Shown here one piece after another: positions 14,966 through 23,456 of a stretch of DNA of 36,122 nucleotides. The stretch lies in the NCBI RefSeq assembly GCF_016786325.1, contig NZ_JADWYU010000192.1, positions 1 to 36,122 of the forward strand, in the 5' to 3' direction. A program made the position numbers and the translations under genes. Source of the DNA: Frankia nepalensis. Lineage in GTDB: Bacteria > Actinomycetota > Actinomycetes > Frankiales > Frankiaceae. The stretch's first letter is position 1. Every line of letters starts with the position of its first letter. The notes under the pieces are model-generated. The model was not told the DNA's origin. It worked only from the letters and a program-made list of their open reading frames with translations, and did no database searches.

Positions 14966-16249
14966 ATGGAACACACCAGCAGGCCCGCGGGCACACGCCG
15001 GCTGCCCGGCATGCGCCGGGTGGCGGCGGTGGCGGCCGTGGCGGTACTGACACTCGTCGGCGCGGCGTGCGGAGGTGATGACTCGAGCAGCTCCAACGAG
15101 CCCGTCGACACCTCGGTGCTTGGACCCACGCAGGTGGCCAGTGGGACGCCGATCAAGATAGGCACGCTCAGTGACGGGCAGACGCCGGCATTCGACAACA
15201 CCATTCAGATCGACGCGGCCAAGGCCGTCGCCACGTTCCTCAACGAGCATCGGGGCGGCATCGGGGGGCATCCGATCGAGCTGGTCGTCTGCGAGACCCA
15301 GGGCGACCCGGGCAAGGCGTCGGACTGCGCGAACCAGCTGATCCAGGCTGACATCGCGATCGCGGTGTTCGGCGAGATCGCGAATATGGCGCAGGTGTGG
15401 CGGCCGCTGCACGACGCGAAGATCCCGGTCTTCACGTACGCGTCCACCGAGGCACCCGCGCTGGCGGACCAGGACTCGACCTTCATCCTCGCGAACCAGG
15501 TCGCGGGGCTCGCCGACGTACCGATCGGGGTCGCGAAGGAGAACGGCCTGAAGAAGGTGACGGCGATCGTCATCGACGTGCCGGCGGCGACGGACTTCTA
15601 CGAGACCACCGGCAAGAAGATCTTCGCGGACGCCGGCGTCGAGCTGAAGCTGGTCAAGGTGCCGCTCGGCACCGCCGACATGTCCCCGCAGATGGCGGAC
15701 ATCGTCTCCGGCGGGCCGACCGAGGTGCACATCATCGGCAACGACTCGTTCTGTATCGCGGCCTTCAACGGCCTGCGCGCGGTGAACTTCACCGGCCCGA
15801 TCAGCACGCTGAACCGGTGCGCCACCGACAGCGTGCGCAAGGCGATCGGCAGCGGCCTGGAGGGCGTGACCATGGGCGCGACGGCGGCACTTGGTGAGGA
15901 CACCGACAAGGACATCCAGCAGTGGACGGCGATCGCCAAGACCTACGGTGACGACATCGATCTCAGCAACTCGATGGGGCCGACGATCTACATGACGTTC
16001 GTGGCGCTGCACTCGGCACTCGAGGGCATCACGGGTGACCTCACTCCGGACGCGCTCGTCGCGAAGATCAAGGCGGCGCCGAGCATGCCCGTGCCCGCCG
16101 GCGGCGAACTGGCCTTCCGGTGCAACGGCAAGGCTCGCCCGCTGATGCCGGCGGTCTGCATCCGCGGCACTCTGCTGACGTCGCTCGACGAGGACGGTAA
16201 TCCCGTCCTGCCTTACCGAGCGACCGGCAACACGCCCATCGAGGACTGA
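14966..16249 (+). CDS. Lipoprotein solute-binding protein of the branched-chain amino acid ABC type
   Basis: This 427-residue protein is a periplasmic-binding-protein type I lipoprotein (LivJ/LivK-like). The N-terminus has Arg residues, a hydrophobic stretch (about 18-34) and a lipobox-like VGAAC (Cys35), followed by GGDDSSSS linker. The mature part starts IKIGTLSDGQTPAFDNTIQI and includes GIGGHPIELVVCETQGDPGK, typical of the family. It would bind a small acid, amide or aromatic outside the membrane and deliver it to a LivHMGF transporter. No permease is in the window and only a LivF tail lies upstream, so it either uses a distant transporter or is an orphan. GGGAG lies 5-6 bases before ATG 14966. 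Confidence 0.88.
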   Translation: MEHTSRPAGTRRLPGMRRVAAVAAVAVLTLVGAACGGDDSSSSNEPVDTSVLGPTQVASGTPIKIGTLSDGQTPAFDNTIQIDAAKAVATFLNEHRGGIGGHPIELVVCETQGDPGKASDCANQLIQADIAIAVFGEIANMAQVWRPLHDAKIPVFTYASTEAPALADQDSTFILANQVAGLADVPIGVAKENGLKKVTAIVIDVPAATDFYETTGKKIFADAGVELKLVKVPLGTADMSPQMADIVSGGPTEVHIIGNDSFCIAAFNGLRAVNFTGPISTLNRCATDSVRKAIGSGLEGVTMGATAALGEDTDKDIQQWTAIAKTYGDDIDLSNSMGPTIYMTFVALHSALEGITGDLTPDALVAKIKAAPSMPVPAGGELAFRCNGKARPLMPAVCIRGTLLTSLDEDGNPVLPYRATGNTPIED

Positions 16250-16328
16250 CACCGACGTGCCCCGCCCGGCCGGGTCTCGCGCGCCCGGCCGGGCGATTCG
16301 TGGATCTGGAAGTGAATGGGAGCGAGCT

Positions 16329-16898
16329 GTGGATCTCGGTGTGCGTGGCCATGGTTATCTGATCTTTGGCGGCACTTGAGGCATAGGCCTGGCGGCGGCG
16401 ACGACACTTGCTGCCGACGGCGCGAATGTCGCCATCGTCGGACGGGACGCCACACGGGCGCGTGAGGCCGCGGTGAAGCTGGGTGCCGGCCAGTCCGGGA
16501 CGGTTGTCGGGCTGGCCGGGGACCTCGAGACCGCGGGCGAGGCCGAGCGCGCCGTCGCCGCCGCGGTCGAGGCGTTCGGCGGCCTGCGCGGGATGGCGGT
16601 GACCACCGGGCTCGGCCCGCGCGGTCGGCGTCCTGTGCTCGACGCCGAGGACGCTGACTGGGAGCACACGTTCACCGACGTCGTTCTCACCACTGTCCGC
16701 GCGTGCCGCGCGGACATCCAGGCGCTGGCCGAGCTGGTCGGTGTCGAGCGGATCCTGTTCGGCTCCGACTGGCCGCACGGTGAAGGGCTCGCCGAGCCGA
16801 CCGACTTCGTCAAGGAGCTGCACGGCTTCGACGACGCCGCCGTCCGCCGGATCATGCGCGACAACGCCCTCGAACTACTCGGCGTCGAGTCGCTCTGA
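16329..16898 (+). pseudogene. Chimera of an SDR and an amidohydrolase, with internal stop
   Basis: From GTG 16329 the frame reads VDLGVRGHGYLIFGGT, stop (TGA 16377-16379), then GIGLAAATTLAADGANVAIV. This is an SDR start in which the Arg of GGTRGIG, likely CGA, has become TGA. The SDR continues to about VRACRAD (16715) and then passes in frame into GVERILFGSDWPHGEGLAEP and RRIMRDNALELLGV, the C-terminus of an amidohydrolase-2 protein with its metal-binding Asp (SDWPH). SDR catalytic Ser/Tyr/Lys and most of the amidohydrolase are absent. A reinitiated product from about 16473 would be an inactive hybrid. So a deletion fused two genes and a nonsense mutation followed or preceded it. Confidence 0.75.
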
Positions 16899-16910
16899 AC
16901 ACCGGCCCGA

Positions 16911-16960
16911 CGAACAGGGGCCGGGCGACGCGGATGACCACGTCACCCGGCCCCTGCTCG
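16911..16960. terminator. Bidirectional terminator between convergent genes
   Basis: CAGGGGCCGGG (16915-16925) pairs with CCCGGCCCCTG (16946-16956), and after one mismatch GACG pairs with CGTC, around a 10-base loop. It lies between the chimera on the plus strand and the synthetase on the minus strand, which end 13 and 20 bases away respectively. Confidence 0.7.
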
Positions 16961-16979
16961 TTGCCGCCCGGCGGCGGCG

Positions 16980-18695
16980 TCACCAGGCCCGGATGATCAC
17001 ATCCATGGCCTCGGTGACCTGGGCGCGCACCTCGTTCTTGGCCACCTTGCCGGTGGCCGTCTTGGGCAGCTCGGCGAGGAGGTGGAGCGCCTCGGGGCAC
17101 TTGAAGGCGGCCAGCCGGTCGGCCGCGAACGCGCGCAGGCCGTCGAGGTCGAGGGTGGCTCCTGGCCGGGGCACGACGACCGCGCACACCCGCTCGCCGA
17201 GCGCCGGCTCGGCCAGGCCGATGACGGTCACCTCCGCCACGCCCGGGTGCTCGTGCAGGACCGCCTCCACCTCCGCGCAGTAGACGTTCTCGCCGCCGCG
17301 GATCACGACGTCCTTCATCCGGTCGACGACGTGCACGTACCCGTCGGCATCGAGGAAGCCGACGTCGCCCGAGTGGAACCAGCCGTCGCGGAACGAGGCC
17401 GCGGTCGCCGTCGCGTCGTTCCAGTAGCCCCTGGCCACCTGCGGCGACCGGAAGCACAGCTCGCCGACCTCGCCGGTGTCGAGTACGCCGTGCGCGCCGA
17501 CGACGCGGACGTCGGCGGTGAGGTTGGGCCGCCCGACGCAGTCGGGGTGGGCCTGGAACTCGACGCCGACGTTGGTCACCACGGCGGAGGTGGTCTCGGT
17601 GAGCCCGTAGCCGTTGAGCAGCTGGATGCCGTCGCCGAAGACCTCGACCGTGCGGGCCACCAGGTCGGGCGGCACGGCGGCACCGCCGATCGAGAAGGTC
17701 TGGACGTGCGCGCGCAGCCGCGGGGTGCGTGGGTGCTCGAGGATCTGCCGGGCGACCGGCGGCACCCCGCCGAAGGCGGTGACCTGCTCCTGCTCCGCCA
17801 GCCGGATGGCCTCCTCGACGTCCCACCGCCGCATCAGCACGATCTTGGCCCCGCCGAGCGGGCAGGAGAAGATGGTGGTGACACCGCCGATGTGGAACAG
17901 CGGGGCCGTCGAGAGCGTCGTGGGCTGGCGGGCCGGCCGTGGCGGCCTGCCCGCGAGGATGCCCTCGCGCAGGTTCGTGAAGGCCATGTTCCAGATGTTG
18001 GCCATGGTCGCCCGGTTCGTGCTGATCGCGCCCTTGGGCCGGCCGGTCGTGCCGGAGGTGAACAGCAGCGTCACGGGGTCGTCCCGGTCGAGCCGGGCGA
18101 TCGCGTCGTCGTCGATCGGCGCCGCGGCGGCGAGGTCGGCGAACGGCACGTCGCCGAGCTCCGAGCGCACGCCGACGAGGGTGAGGCCGTCGGGGCGGCC
18201 GGCCGAGCGCACCCGGGCGAGACGCTCGTCGTCCGCGAACAACACCGAGACGCCGGCGTCGCGCAGCGCGTAGCCGAGCTCGGGTCCCGTCCACCACGAG
18301 TTCAGCGGCGTGACGATGGCGCCCGCCAGCGCGGCACCCCAGAACGACGTGACGAACTCCGGCAGGTTGCGCATCGCGATCGCGACCCGGTCGCCCGGGC
18401 GCACCCCGTAGGCCGTCCGCAGCTCGCCGGCCAGGGCGCGCGCCTGGCGGCGGACCTGGGCGAACGTCAGCCGCTCGTCCCCGTAGACGATGTTGGTCAG
18501 CGCCTCGTGCGCGGCGCCCATCAGGAAGATGTCGTTGACGGTGCGGGGCGCCCGGACGAAGTCGCGCAGCGGCACCCCGTCGAGCAGCACGCTCTCGACC
18601 TCGAACGGACCGCCGGGGCCGATGAACGGCGCCAGCCGGGGGTCGTCGCGGTACACCGACGCGAGGCCGTCGTCCGCCACCGTGGGTCGGGTCAT
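16980..18695 (-). CDS. Acyl-CoA synthetase (AMP-forming)
   Basis: This 571-residue ligase has LFTSGTTGRPKG (P-loop), LNGYGLTETTS (adenine motif), GWFHSGDVGFLDADGYVHVV, DRMKDVVIRGGENVYCAEVE (hinge, C-domain) and ELPKTATGKVAKNE with the catalytic Lys. It would form an acyl-CoA from an unknown acid; the sequence is of the medium/long-chain FadD or aryl-CoA ligase kind. The start is set at ATG 18695 with a GAAGGG about 12 bases upstream; ATG 18719 in the same frame is possible but has no ribosome site. It diverges from the LLM genes at 19154 and ends on the shared terminator. The AT-rich motif at 18992-19007, in its orientation, lies 300 bases upstream. Confidence 0.88.
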   Translation of the reverse strand: MTRPTVADDGLASVYRDDPRLAPFIGPGGPFEVESVLLDGVPLRDFVRAPRTVNDIFLMGAAHEALTNIVYGDERLTFAQVRRQARALAGELRTAYGVRPGDRVAIAMRNLPEFVTSFWGAALAGAIVTPLNSWWTGPELGYALRDAGVSVLFADDERLARVRSAGRPDGLTLVGVRSELGDVPFADLAAAAPIDDDAIARLDRDDPVTLLFTSGTTGRPKGAISTNRATMANIWNMAFTNLREGILAGRPPRPARQPTTLSTAPLFHIGGVTTIFSCPLGGAKIVLMRRWDVEEAIRLAEQEQVTAFGGVPPVARQILEHPRTPRLRAHVQTFSIGGAAVPPDLVARTVEVFGDGIQLLNGYGLTETTSAVVTNVGVEFQAHPDCVGRPNLTADVRVVGAHGVLDTGEVGELCFRSPQVARGYWNDATATAASFRDGWFHSGDVGFLDADGYVHVVDRMKDVVIRGGENVYCAEVEAVLHEHPGVAEVTVIGLAEPALGERVCAVVVPRPGATLDLDGLRAFAADRLAAFKCPEALHLLAELPKTATGKVAKNEVRAQVTEAMDVIIRAW

Positions 18696-19153
18696 CGCGG
18701 GATACCGCCCTTCGTACATAAGTCATGCGTGCGTAAGGCTTTGGTGCGCAGGGCTTTCGTGCGCGTGGACGCCGGCGGTCCCGCCGGCGCGGCGCGGCGC
18801 TGGGACCGGGGGAATCCGTGGCTGGCCCCGGCCCGAGACAGGTGCCCTCCGGGCCGAGGCCGCGGAACACCGAAACGGCTCGCCCTGCGTCGGCTGGTGG
18901 GGTGGGTCATCGCCGTGTACCTCCTCAGGAGGCCAGCCGTACCGCCGGCCTCGACGCGGCATCCCTGAGCCGGTTCTACCTCATCCAGACAGAGACATCT
19001 ATATGTATAGACCTTCAGGTTTGGTAGGTTGCCGGCCATGACCGCAGGTGGCGGCCGGGGACGCCGGTCGCAGCACCGGTGCCCGCGGCCCGGTCCGCGG
19101 CACGGTCGCGTGGTCGGGGGCGGCGCGGAGATCTCCTCGAGGAAGGCGGCGGC
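18696..19153. promoter_or_regulatory. Divergent intergenic region with AT-rich motif, copy 2
   Basis: No gene is seen in these 458 bases. Near the start are two imperfect 15-base tandem units (18730-18744 and 18745-18759, 12 of 15 identical). GCCGGCGG-TC-CCGCCGGC, a tight GC dyad, lies at about 18770-18790. The AT-rich element GAGACATCTATATGTA (18992-19007) is, on the minus strand, TACATATAGATGTCTC, 14 of 16 identical to the element before the ligase at 28206, with ACAT-CTAT-ATGT as inner dyad. It probably controls the synthetase, the LLM genes or both. Confidence 0.45.
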
Positions 19154-20065
19154 ATGTCGGTGGGGCGGTTCGGCCTGCTGATGACGAACTACTCGCACGG
19201 CCTCGCGCCGGACCGGCTGTTCGGCCGGGTCGGGGAGATCGCTCGGGCCGTCGACGAGAGCGTCTTCGACACGTTGTGGTTGCCCGACCACCTCATGCAG
19301 GGGCCTGTCGGGGACATCGAGGCCAACCAGGGCGCGGCGTCGCGGACGCCGGACGGGCCCCGCGGCCGGCGCACGCCCATGTTCGACGCTCCGACACTGC
19401 TCGGCGCACTCGCGGTCGCGACGACGCGGGTGCGGCTTGGCCCGCTCGTCAGTCCGGTCACTACCCGTCATCCGGCGCTGCTGGCCAAGGCCATGGCGAC
19501 GGTCGACGTGGTCTCCGGCGGGCGCGCCGTCGTCGGCCTGGGGGCGGCCTGGGACGCCGACGAGCATCAGCGGTTCGGGATCCCGTTCCCGCCGGCGCGG
19601 GAGCGGGTGGACGGTCTCGAGGACGCCGCGCGGATCTGCCGCGCGATGTTCGACGAGCCGACCGCGAGCCACCAGGGTCGCCGGTTCTCGGTCGACCGGG
19701 CGATCAACGAGCCTCGGCCGGTCAGCCCGCGGGTTCCGCTGCTGGTCGGTGGAACCGGCGCCCGGGTACTGCGGATCGCGGCGACCTACGCCGACGCCTG
19801 CAACCCGATCGGGGAGGCCGACGCCGTGCGCCGCGCGTTCGCGGCGGTTGACCGGTGCTGCGCCGAGATCGGCCGCGATCCGGCCGAGGTCGCGCGCCTG
19901 GCCGGCGTGATGTTCCACCGGACCGCGGACGTGCCCGCCCTGGTGGCCGAAGCGTTCGCCGTGGGAGCCGACGGCGTGATCCTCGTCCCGTGGCAGATCG
20001 CGCTGTCGCCCGAGTGGGTCAGCGCGATCAGCGGCCAGCTTGCCTCGGAGTTCGGGGATGCCTGA
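19154..20065 (+). CDS. LLM-class, probably F420-dependent oxidoreductase
   Basis: This 303-residue TIM-barrel protein starts MSVGRFGLLMTNYSHG and has FDTLWLPDHLM, TTRVRLGPLVSPVTTRHPAL, SGGRAVVGLGAAWDADEHQR and PLLVGGTGARVLRIAATYAD. These are the standard segments of luciferase-like monooxygenases; the VGLGAAWxxxEH form is typical of actinobacterial F420-dependent members. It may reduce or oxidise a C-O or C=C bond of the substrate. GAGGAAGG lies before ATG 19154; a GTG at 19079 is rejected because the extra residues are Arg/Ala/Gly filler. Its stop lies inside the next gene (8-base overlap). Confidence 0.88.
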   Translation: MSVGRFGLLMTNYSHGLAPDRLFGRVGEIARAVDESVFDTLWLPDHLMQGPVGDIEANQGAASRTPDGPRGRRTPMFDAPTLLGALAVATTRVRLGPLVSPVTTRHPALLAKAMATVDVVSGGRAVVGLGAAWDADEHQRFGIPFPPARERVDGLEDAARICRAMFDEPTASHQGRRFSVDRAINEPRPVSPRVPLLVGGTGARVLRIAATYADACNPIGEADAVRRAFAAVDRCCAEIGRDPAEVARLAGVMFHRTADVPALVAEAFAVGADGVILVPWQIALSPEWVSAISGQLASEFGDA

Positions 20066-21083
20066 CGAACGGGACGCCGGGCAGAGTGGTGCCGCCGACG
20101 GGCGACCGGCGGCGCGGGGCCTGAAGGTCGGGCTGTTCGTGGACGCGCGCAACCCACCGCCGTGGCAACGTCCCTGGCGGGAGCACTACCCGAGGGTGCT
20201 CGACCTGGCCGCCGAGGCCGACCGGCTCGGCGCGGACTGCCTCTGGCTCACCGAGCACCACGGGTTCGACGACGGCTACCTCCCGCAGCCGCTCGTGCTG
20301 GCGGCCGCCATGGCCAGCCGCACGAGGCGGGCGAGGATCGGCACGGCCGTCCTGCTGGGGCCGATCCGCGATCCGCGCCACCTGGCCGAGGAGGCGGCGC
20401 TCGTCGACCTCCTCTCGGACGGGCGGCTGGAGCTCGGTCTCGGGGCGGGGTACGTGCCCGGCGAGTTCGAGATGTTCGGCGCCGACATGACGGCCCGCTT
20501 CGCCACCCTCGACGCGGTCTTCGCCCGGGTGCGCGCCCTGCTGAACGACGGCGAGATCACCCCGGCGCCACTGCAACGTCCCGTGCCGATGTGGCTGGGC
20601 TACGGCGGGCCCGTCGGGGCGCGCCGGGCCGGGCGGATGGGCGCCTCGCTGCTCACCATCGGCCGGCGGACGGCGGCCGCGTATCTCGAGGGCCTGGCCG
20701 AGGGCGGGCACGACCTCGCCTCGGCCCGGCTGGCGGGCGACGTGGACATCATCGTGGCCGACGACCCGGAGGCCGCCTACGAGCGGATCAGGCCGCACTA
20801 CCTGTACCAGCTGAACTCCTACCGGCTGGCGGCCCGGCGCAGCCCCGCGCACACCGAGGCGGAGCTTGGTGACCGGCTCGGGCGGGGCCGTGGCCCGGTA
20901 CAGGTGAACCTGCTCGTGCTGTCGCCCGACGAGGCCGTGGCCAAGATCCGCGGACGCGTCGCGGGCCTGCCGGTGGAGCACGTCTTCACCTGGGCCACGG
21001 TCGCCCAGATGCCCGAGGACCTGACCTCCCGCCACCTGCAACTGTGGCTTGGCCCGGTGCGAGACGCCTTGTTGGGCGCCTGA
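20058..21083 (+). CDS. LLM-class flavin/F420 oxidoreductase
   Basis: This 341-residue luciferase-like protein has LKVGLFVDARNPPPWQRPW (start of the barrel), EADRLGADCLWLTEHHGFDD (the EHH of the LLM family), RIGTAVLLGPIRDPRHLAEE, DGRLELGLGAGYVPGEFEMF and PVPMWLGYGGPVGARRAGRM. It overlaps the preceding LLM gene by 8 bases (ATG 20058, stop 20065), so the two are coupled and may act on one substrate or on consecutive steps. It is not a close paralogue of its neighbour: the EHH and YVPGEFEMF segments belong to another branch. Whether it uses FMN or F420 cannot be told from sequence. Confidence 0.87.
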   Translation: MPDERDAGQSGAADGRPAARGLKVGLFVDARNPPPWQRPWREHYPRVLDLAAEADRLGADCLWLTEHHGFDDGYLPQPLVLAAAMASRTRRARIGTAVLLGPIRDPRHLAEEAALVDLLSDGRLELGLGAGYVPGEFEMFGADMTARFATLDAVFARVRALLNDGEITPAPLQRPVPMWLGYGGPVGARRAGRMGASLLTIGRRTAAAYLEGLAEGGHDLASARLAGDVDIIVADDPEAAYERIRPHYLYQLNSYRLAARRSPAHTEAELGDRLGRGRGPVQVNLLVLSPDEAVAKIRGRVAGLPVEHVFTWATVAQMPEDLTSRHLQLWLGPVRDALLGA

Positions 21084-21128
21084 CCGCCGGTCACGCACGT
21101 CGACACGCGCGACCATGGAGGCGCAGCT

Positions 21129-21518
21129 ATGGACCTGGCCGACCGGCTGGCGCTGGGCGAGCTCCCGAGCCGATACGGCGATCTGATCGACGACCGCAAC
21201 TGGCGGGATCTCGATCAGATCTTCCTGGCCGACGCCACCTTCGAGATACCCGGCCAGGTCCTCGACGGGCTGGCGGAGATCCGGGAGTTCATGGTCCAGG
21301 CGCGGCACCCGCGGACCCACATCATGACCAACATCTATGTCGATGAGACGCCGGACGGCGTCATCCTCCGGTTCCGCCTCGTGGGCATGCGGCCCGACGG
21401 CCGGATCATGTCCGGCCGGTACCGCGACGTCGTGGTGAAGCGCCCGGAGGGCTGGCGGGTGGCGCGTCGGGTCTTCACGGCGACCCCGTACGAGGAGCCG
21501 GTCCCGCCCTCGAACTGA
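21129..21518 (+). CDS. SnoaL/NTF2-like protein
   Basis: This 129-residue protein has an alpha+beta cone fold pattern: LADRLALGELPSRYGDLIDD, then RNWRDLDQIFLADATFEIPG, then HIMTNIYVDETPDGVILRFR and a C-terminal strand GWRVARRVFTATP. Families with this fold include SnoaL polyketide cyclases, ketosteroid isomerases and dehydratases. The conserved H-I-x-x-N-I/x strand resembles many actinobacterial proteins found with steroid and aromatic catabolism. GGAGG lies 9-10 bases before ATG 21129, and the gene follows the LLM pair by 45 bases. Its substrate is unknown. Confidence 0.85.
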   Translation: MDLADRLALGELPSRYGDLIDDRNWRDLDQIFLADATFEIPGQVLDGLAEIREFMVQARHPRTHIMTNIYVDETPDGVILRFRLVGMRPDGRIMSGRYRDVVVKRPEGWRVARRVFTATPYEEPVPPSN

Positions 21519-21555
21519 CCGGCGAGACCCGCGGCGGCGTGACCGCGGGTCCTGG

Positions 21556-22170
21556 CTACCTGGCCGCGAGACCTGGCGAGGTCGTGTTCGCGGGTGGCGT
21601 CAGGATTCGGATGATCATCTCGATGATGTTGTCGATGGGGTGGTGCCGGGCGGCGGCGAGTGGCACGAAGATCCGTCCGAGGAGGATTCCGTGGACGGCG
21701 TCGAAGACCTCGTCGAGGTCGAAACTGGGTTCGACGCCGGCGGCTTTGACGATGGCGTAGAAGTGCGGCCGCAAGGAGAACTGCAGCCACTGGGCCGGCG
21801 GCGGGGCCTCGTGTTGGTAGGCGGCCATGAGGCCGGGGATGGCCGCGCGGGCGGCGGGCGCGCCCAGGCCGCTTTCGAACATGTGGATGAGGTGGCGCAG
21901 GTCGCCCCGCAGGTCGCCGGTGGGCTCGACGGTGACCTGGGTGAGGGCCGAGAACGCGGCTTCCTCGATGAGGGCCAGCCGGGTGGGCCAGCGGCGGTAG
22001 ATGGCGGGCACGTTCACGCCGCACCGACGCGAGATCTCCTGCACCGTGGTGGCCGCGAATCCGGATTCGCCGAGAAGCTGGCGCGTCGTCGCGAGGACGA
22101 CGGGCTCGATGTTCGGGTCCCGGGGTCTTCCGCGCGGACGGCGGCGTGACGGTGGCTCGTGGTCGGCCAT
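21556..22170 (-). CDS. TetR-family regulator of the P450 operon
   Basis: This 204-residue regulator has an Arg-rich start (SRRRPRGRPRDP), a helix-turn-helix (VLATTRQLLGESGFAATTVQ, then EISRRCGVNVPAIYRRWPTR) and a C-terminal domain with DEVFDAVHGILLGRIFVPLA, common in actinobacterial TetRs. It is divergent from the P450 gene with 89 bases between them, and a dyad there is an obvious operator (22223-22241). It therefore probably represses the 22260-26687 operon and itself. The effector is unknown, but the neighbouring genes suggest a hydrophobic acid or CoA ester. Confidence 0.88.
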   Translation of the reverse strand: MADHEPPSRRRPRGRPRDPNIEPVVLATTRQLLGESGFAATTVQEISRRCGVNVPAIYRRWPTRLALIEEAAFSALTQVTVEPTGDLRGDLRHLIHMFESGLGAPAARAAIPGLMAAYQHEAPPPAQWLQFSLRPHFYAIVKAAGVEPSFDLDEVFDAVHGILLGRIFVPLAAARHHPIDNIIEMIIRILTPPANTTSPGLAAR

Positions 22171-22180
22171 GGGCTCCTGG

Positions 22181-22241
22181 TTGACGTGACGGTTCGGGCC
22201 CTCCTATTCTCCCCCCACGTTAACGTAAGTGCCTCTTACGT
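22181..22241 (+). promoter_or_regulatory. Promoter and TetR operator of the P450 operon
   Basis: TTGACG (22181-22186), an 18-base gap and TATTCT (22205-22210) make a good promoter. Downstream of the likely start point lies ACGTAAG-TGCCT-CTTACGT (22223-22241), a perfect 7-5-7 dyad. It also contains the overlapping palindromes ACGTTAACGT at 22217-22226 and TTACGTAA at 22236-22243. A TetR bound there would block elongation or initiation, and it also sits close to the TetR start. Confidence 0.6.
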
Positions 22242-22259
22242 AAATAGGGAGAGGGGTTC

Positions 22260-23456
22260 ATGGCGCAAGCCGATCATCCCGTCACCAAGGTCGACTTCGT
22301 GAACCTCGTCGCCAGCTTCGGTGGCACGGCGACCTCGACCCAGCCGCAGCCCGTCAACCACGCGCTGGTCGAGCGGGGGGCCGTCCGGCTGGGTGACGCG
22401 GTGCTGGTCAACAGCCGGGCGCTGGCCGACGCGACGCTGCGCAACCGGTCGTTGTTCTCCTCGGAGGACCTCGTCGAGCAGGGCAACACCCTGCCGCTGA
22501 TCCCGCTGGGCATCGACCCGCCGGACCACACCGCGTACCGCAGGTTCCTGGACCCGCTGTTCTCGCCGCGCCGCGTCGACGCGCTGGAGGCCGACATCAC
22601 CGCGCGGGTGAACCGGTTCGTCGACACGTTCGTCGACCGCGGCTCGTGCGACTTCACCGCCGAGTTCGCGGAGCTGTTCCCGTCGTCGGTGTTCCTGGGG
22701 ATGCTGGGGCTGCCGTGGGAGGAGCTCGGCACGCTCGTCGGGTTCCGCGACGGTCTGCTGCGTCCGGGCGACCTGGCGATGCGGCCGGAGGAACGCTCGG
22801 CGATCCAACGGGACACGGCGCGGCAGGTCTACGCCTACTTCGACGCGGTGCTCGACCAGCGCGCCGCGGCGCCCCGCGACGACCTGCTGTCGCTGTTCGT
22901 CAGCGCGCAGACGGCCGAGGGCCGGTTTCGCCGCGACGAGCTGCTGTCGATCTGTTTTGTGCTGCTCACGGCCGGGCTGGACACGGTGACCGACTCACTC
23001 ACCTGCTTCTTCGCGTTCCTTGCCCAACATCCCGGCCACCGGCGGCGCATCGTCCAGGACCCCGACGTCATCGCGAACGCCGTGGAGGAGCTGCTGCGGT
23101 GGGAGACACCGGTCCCGTCGGTGGTCCGGTGGGCCAGGCAGGACGCCGCCCTCGGCGGGGAGACGGTCGAGGCCGGTCATCACGTGATGGTGAACCTGGG
23201 CGCCGCCAATCTCGACCCGGCCGAGTTTCCTGACCCGCTGGAGGTCCGTTTCGACCGGGAGGTCAACCGCCATCTCGCGTTCGGCGGCGGTGTGCACCGC
23301 TGCCTCGGTTCCCATCTCGCCCGCCGGGAGCTGCGGATCGCCCTGCGGGAATGGCACCGACGGATTCCCGAGTACACGCTCAGCCCCGGCTACGAGGTCA
23401 GCTACCTCCCGCCGCTGCGCTACGTCCCCGACCTCAGACTCTCGTGGGCGACGTGA
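22260..23456 (+). CDS. Cytochrome P450
   Basis: This 398-residue soluble bacterial P450 has the I-helix oxygen motif AGLDT (238-242), ExxR at Glu277-Arg280, and the haem loop FGGGVHRCLGSH with Cys348. IDPPDHTAYRRFLDPLFSP is the usual C-helix/FG region of class I bacterial P450s. It would hydroxylate a hydrophobic substrate, taking electrons from a ferredoxin and reductase that are not encoded here. It is the first gene behind the operator, GGGAG is 8 bases before ATG 22260, and its stop overlaps the next GTG (GTGA). It could supply a hydroxyl for the downstream reductases. The CYP family cannot be named from sequence alone. Confidence 0.93.
   Translation: MAQADHPVTKVDFVNLVASFGGTATSTQPQPVNHALVERGAVRLGDAVLVNSRALADATLRNRSLFSSEDLVEQGNTLPLIPLGIDPPDHTAYRRFLDPLFSPRRVDALEADITARVNRFVDTFVDRGSCDFTAEFAELFPSSVFLGMLGLPWEELGTLVGFRDGLLRPGDLAMRPEERSAIQRDTARQVYAYFDAVLDQRAAAPRDDLLSLFVSAQTAEGRFRRDELLSICFVLLTAGLDTVTDSLTCFFAFLAQHPGHRRRIVQDPDVIANAVEELLRWETPVPSVVRWARQDAALGGETVEAGHHVMVNLGAANLDPAEFPDPLEVRFDREVNRHLAFGGGVHRCLGSHLARRELRIALREWHRRIPEYTLSPGYEVSYLPPLRYVPDLRLSWAT

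Noticed and set aside
14888-16252. 454-codon open frame antisense to the lipoprotein binding protein
   Set aside because: Its product is rich in Arg, His, Asp and Val in the pattern of an antisense frame of GC-rich coding DNA; the plus strand has signal, lipobox and family motifs.
16377-16379. TGA in the SDR motif as selenocysteine codon
   Set aside because: The position is Arg in the family, no downstream SECIS-like hairpin was seen and the gene is a chimera lacking the catalytic part.
239-16898. The two amidohydrolase ends (239-379 and 16715-16898) as one split gene
   Set aside because: They lie 16 kb apart, the middle of the protein is absent from the window, and no intein or intron-like signals flank them. 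They may derive from different paralogues.
18730-18790. Tandem 15-base units as a CRISPR or regulatory repeat array
   Set aside because: Only two units at 12 of 15 identity and no spacers; probably slippage.
17082-18968. 628-codon plus-strand open frame opposite the synthetase
   Set aside because: Antisense shadow of a gene with all ligase motifs; no domain recognisable in the shadow.
19154-21083. Luciferase proper (light-emitting)
   Set aside because: Only the general LLM barrel is present; LLM oxidoreductases are common in actinomycetes and no aldehyde-supply lux genes accompany them.
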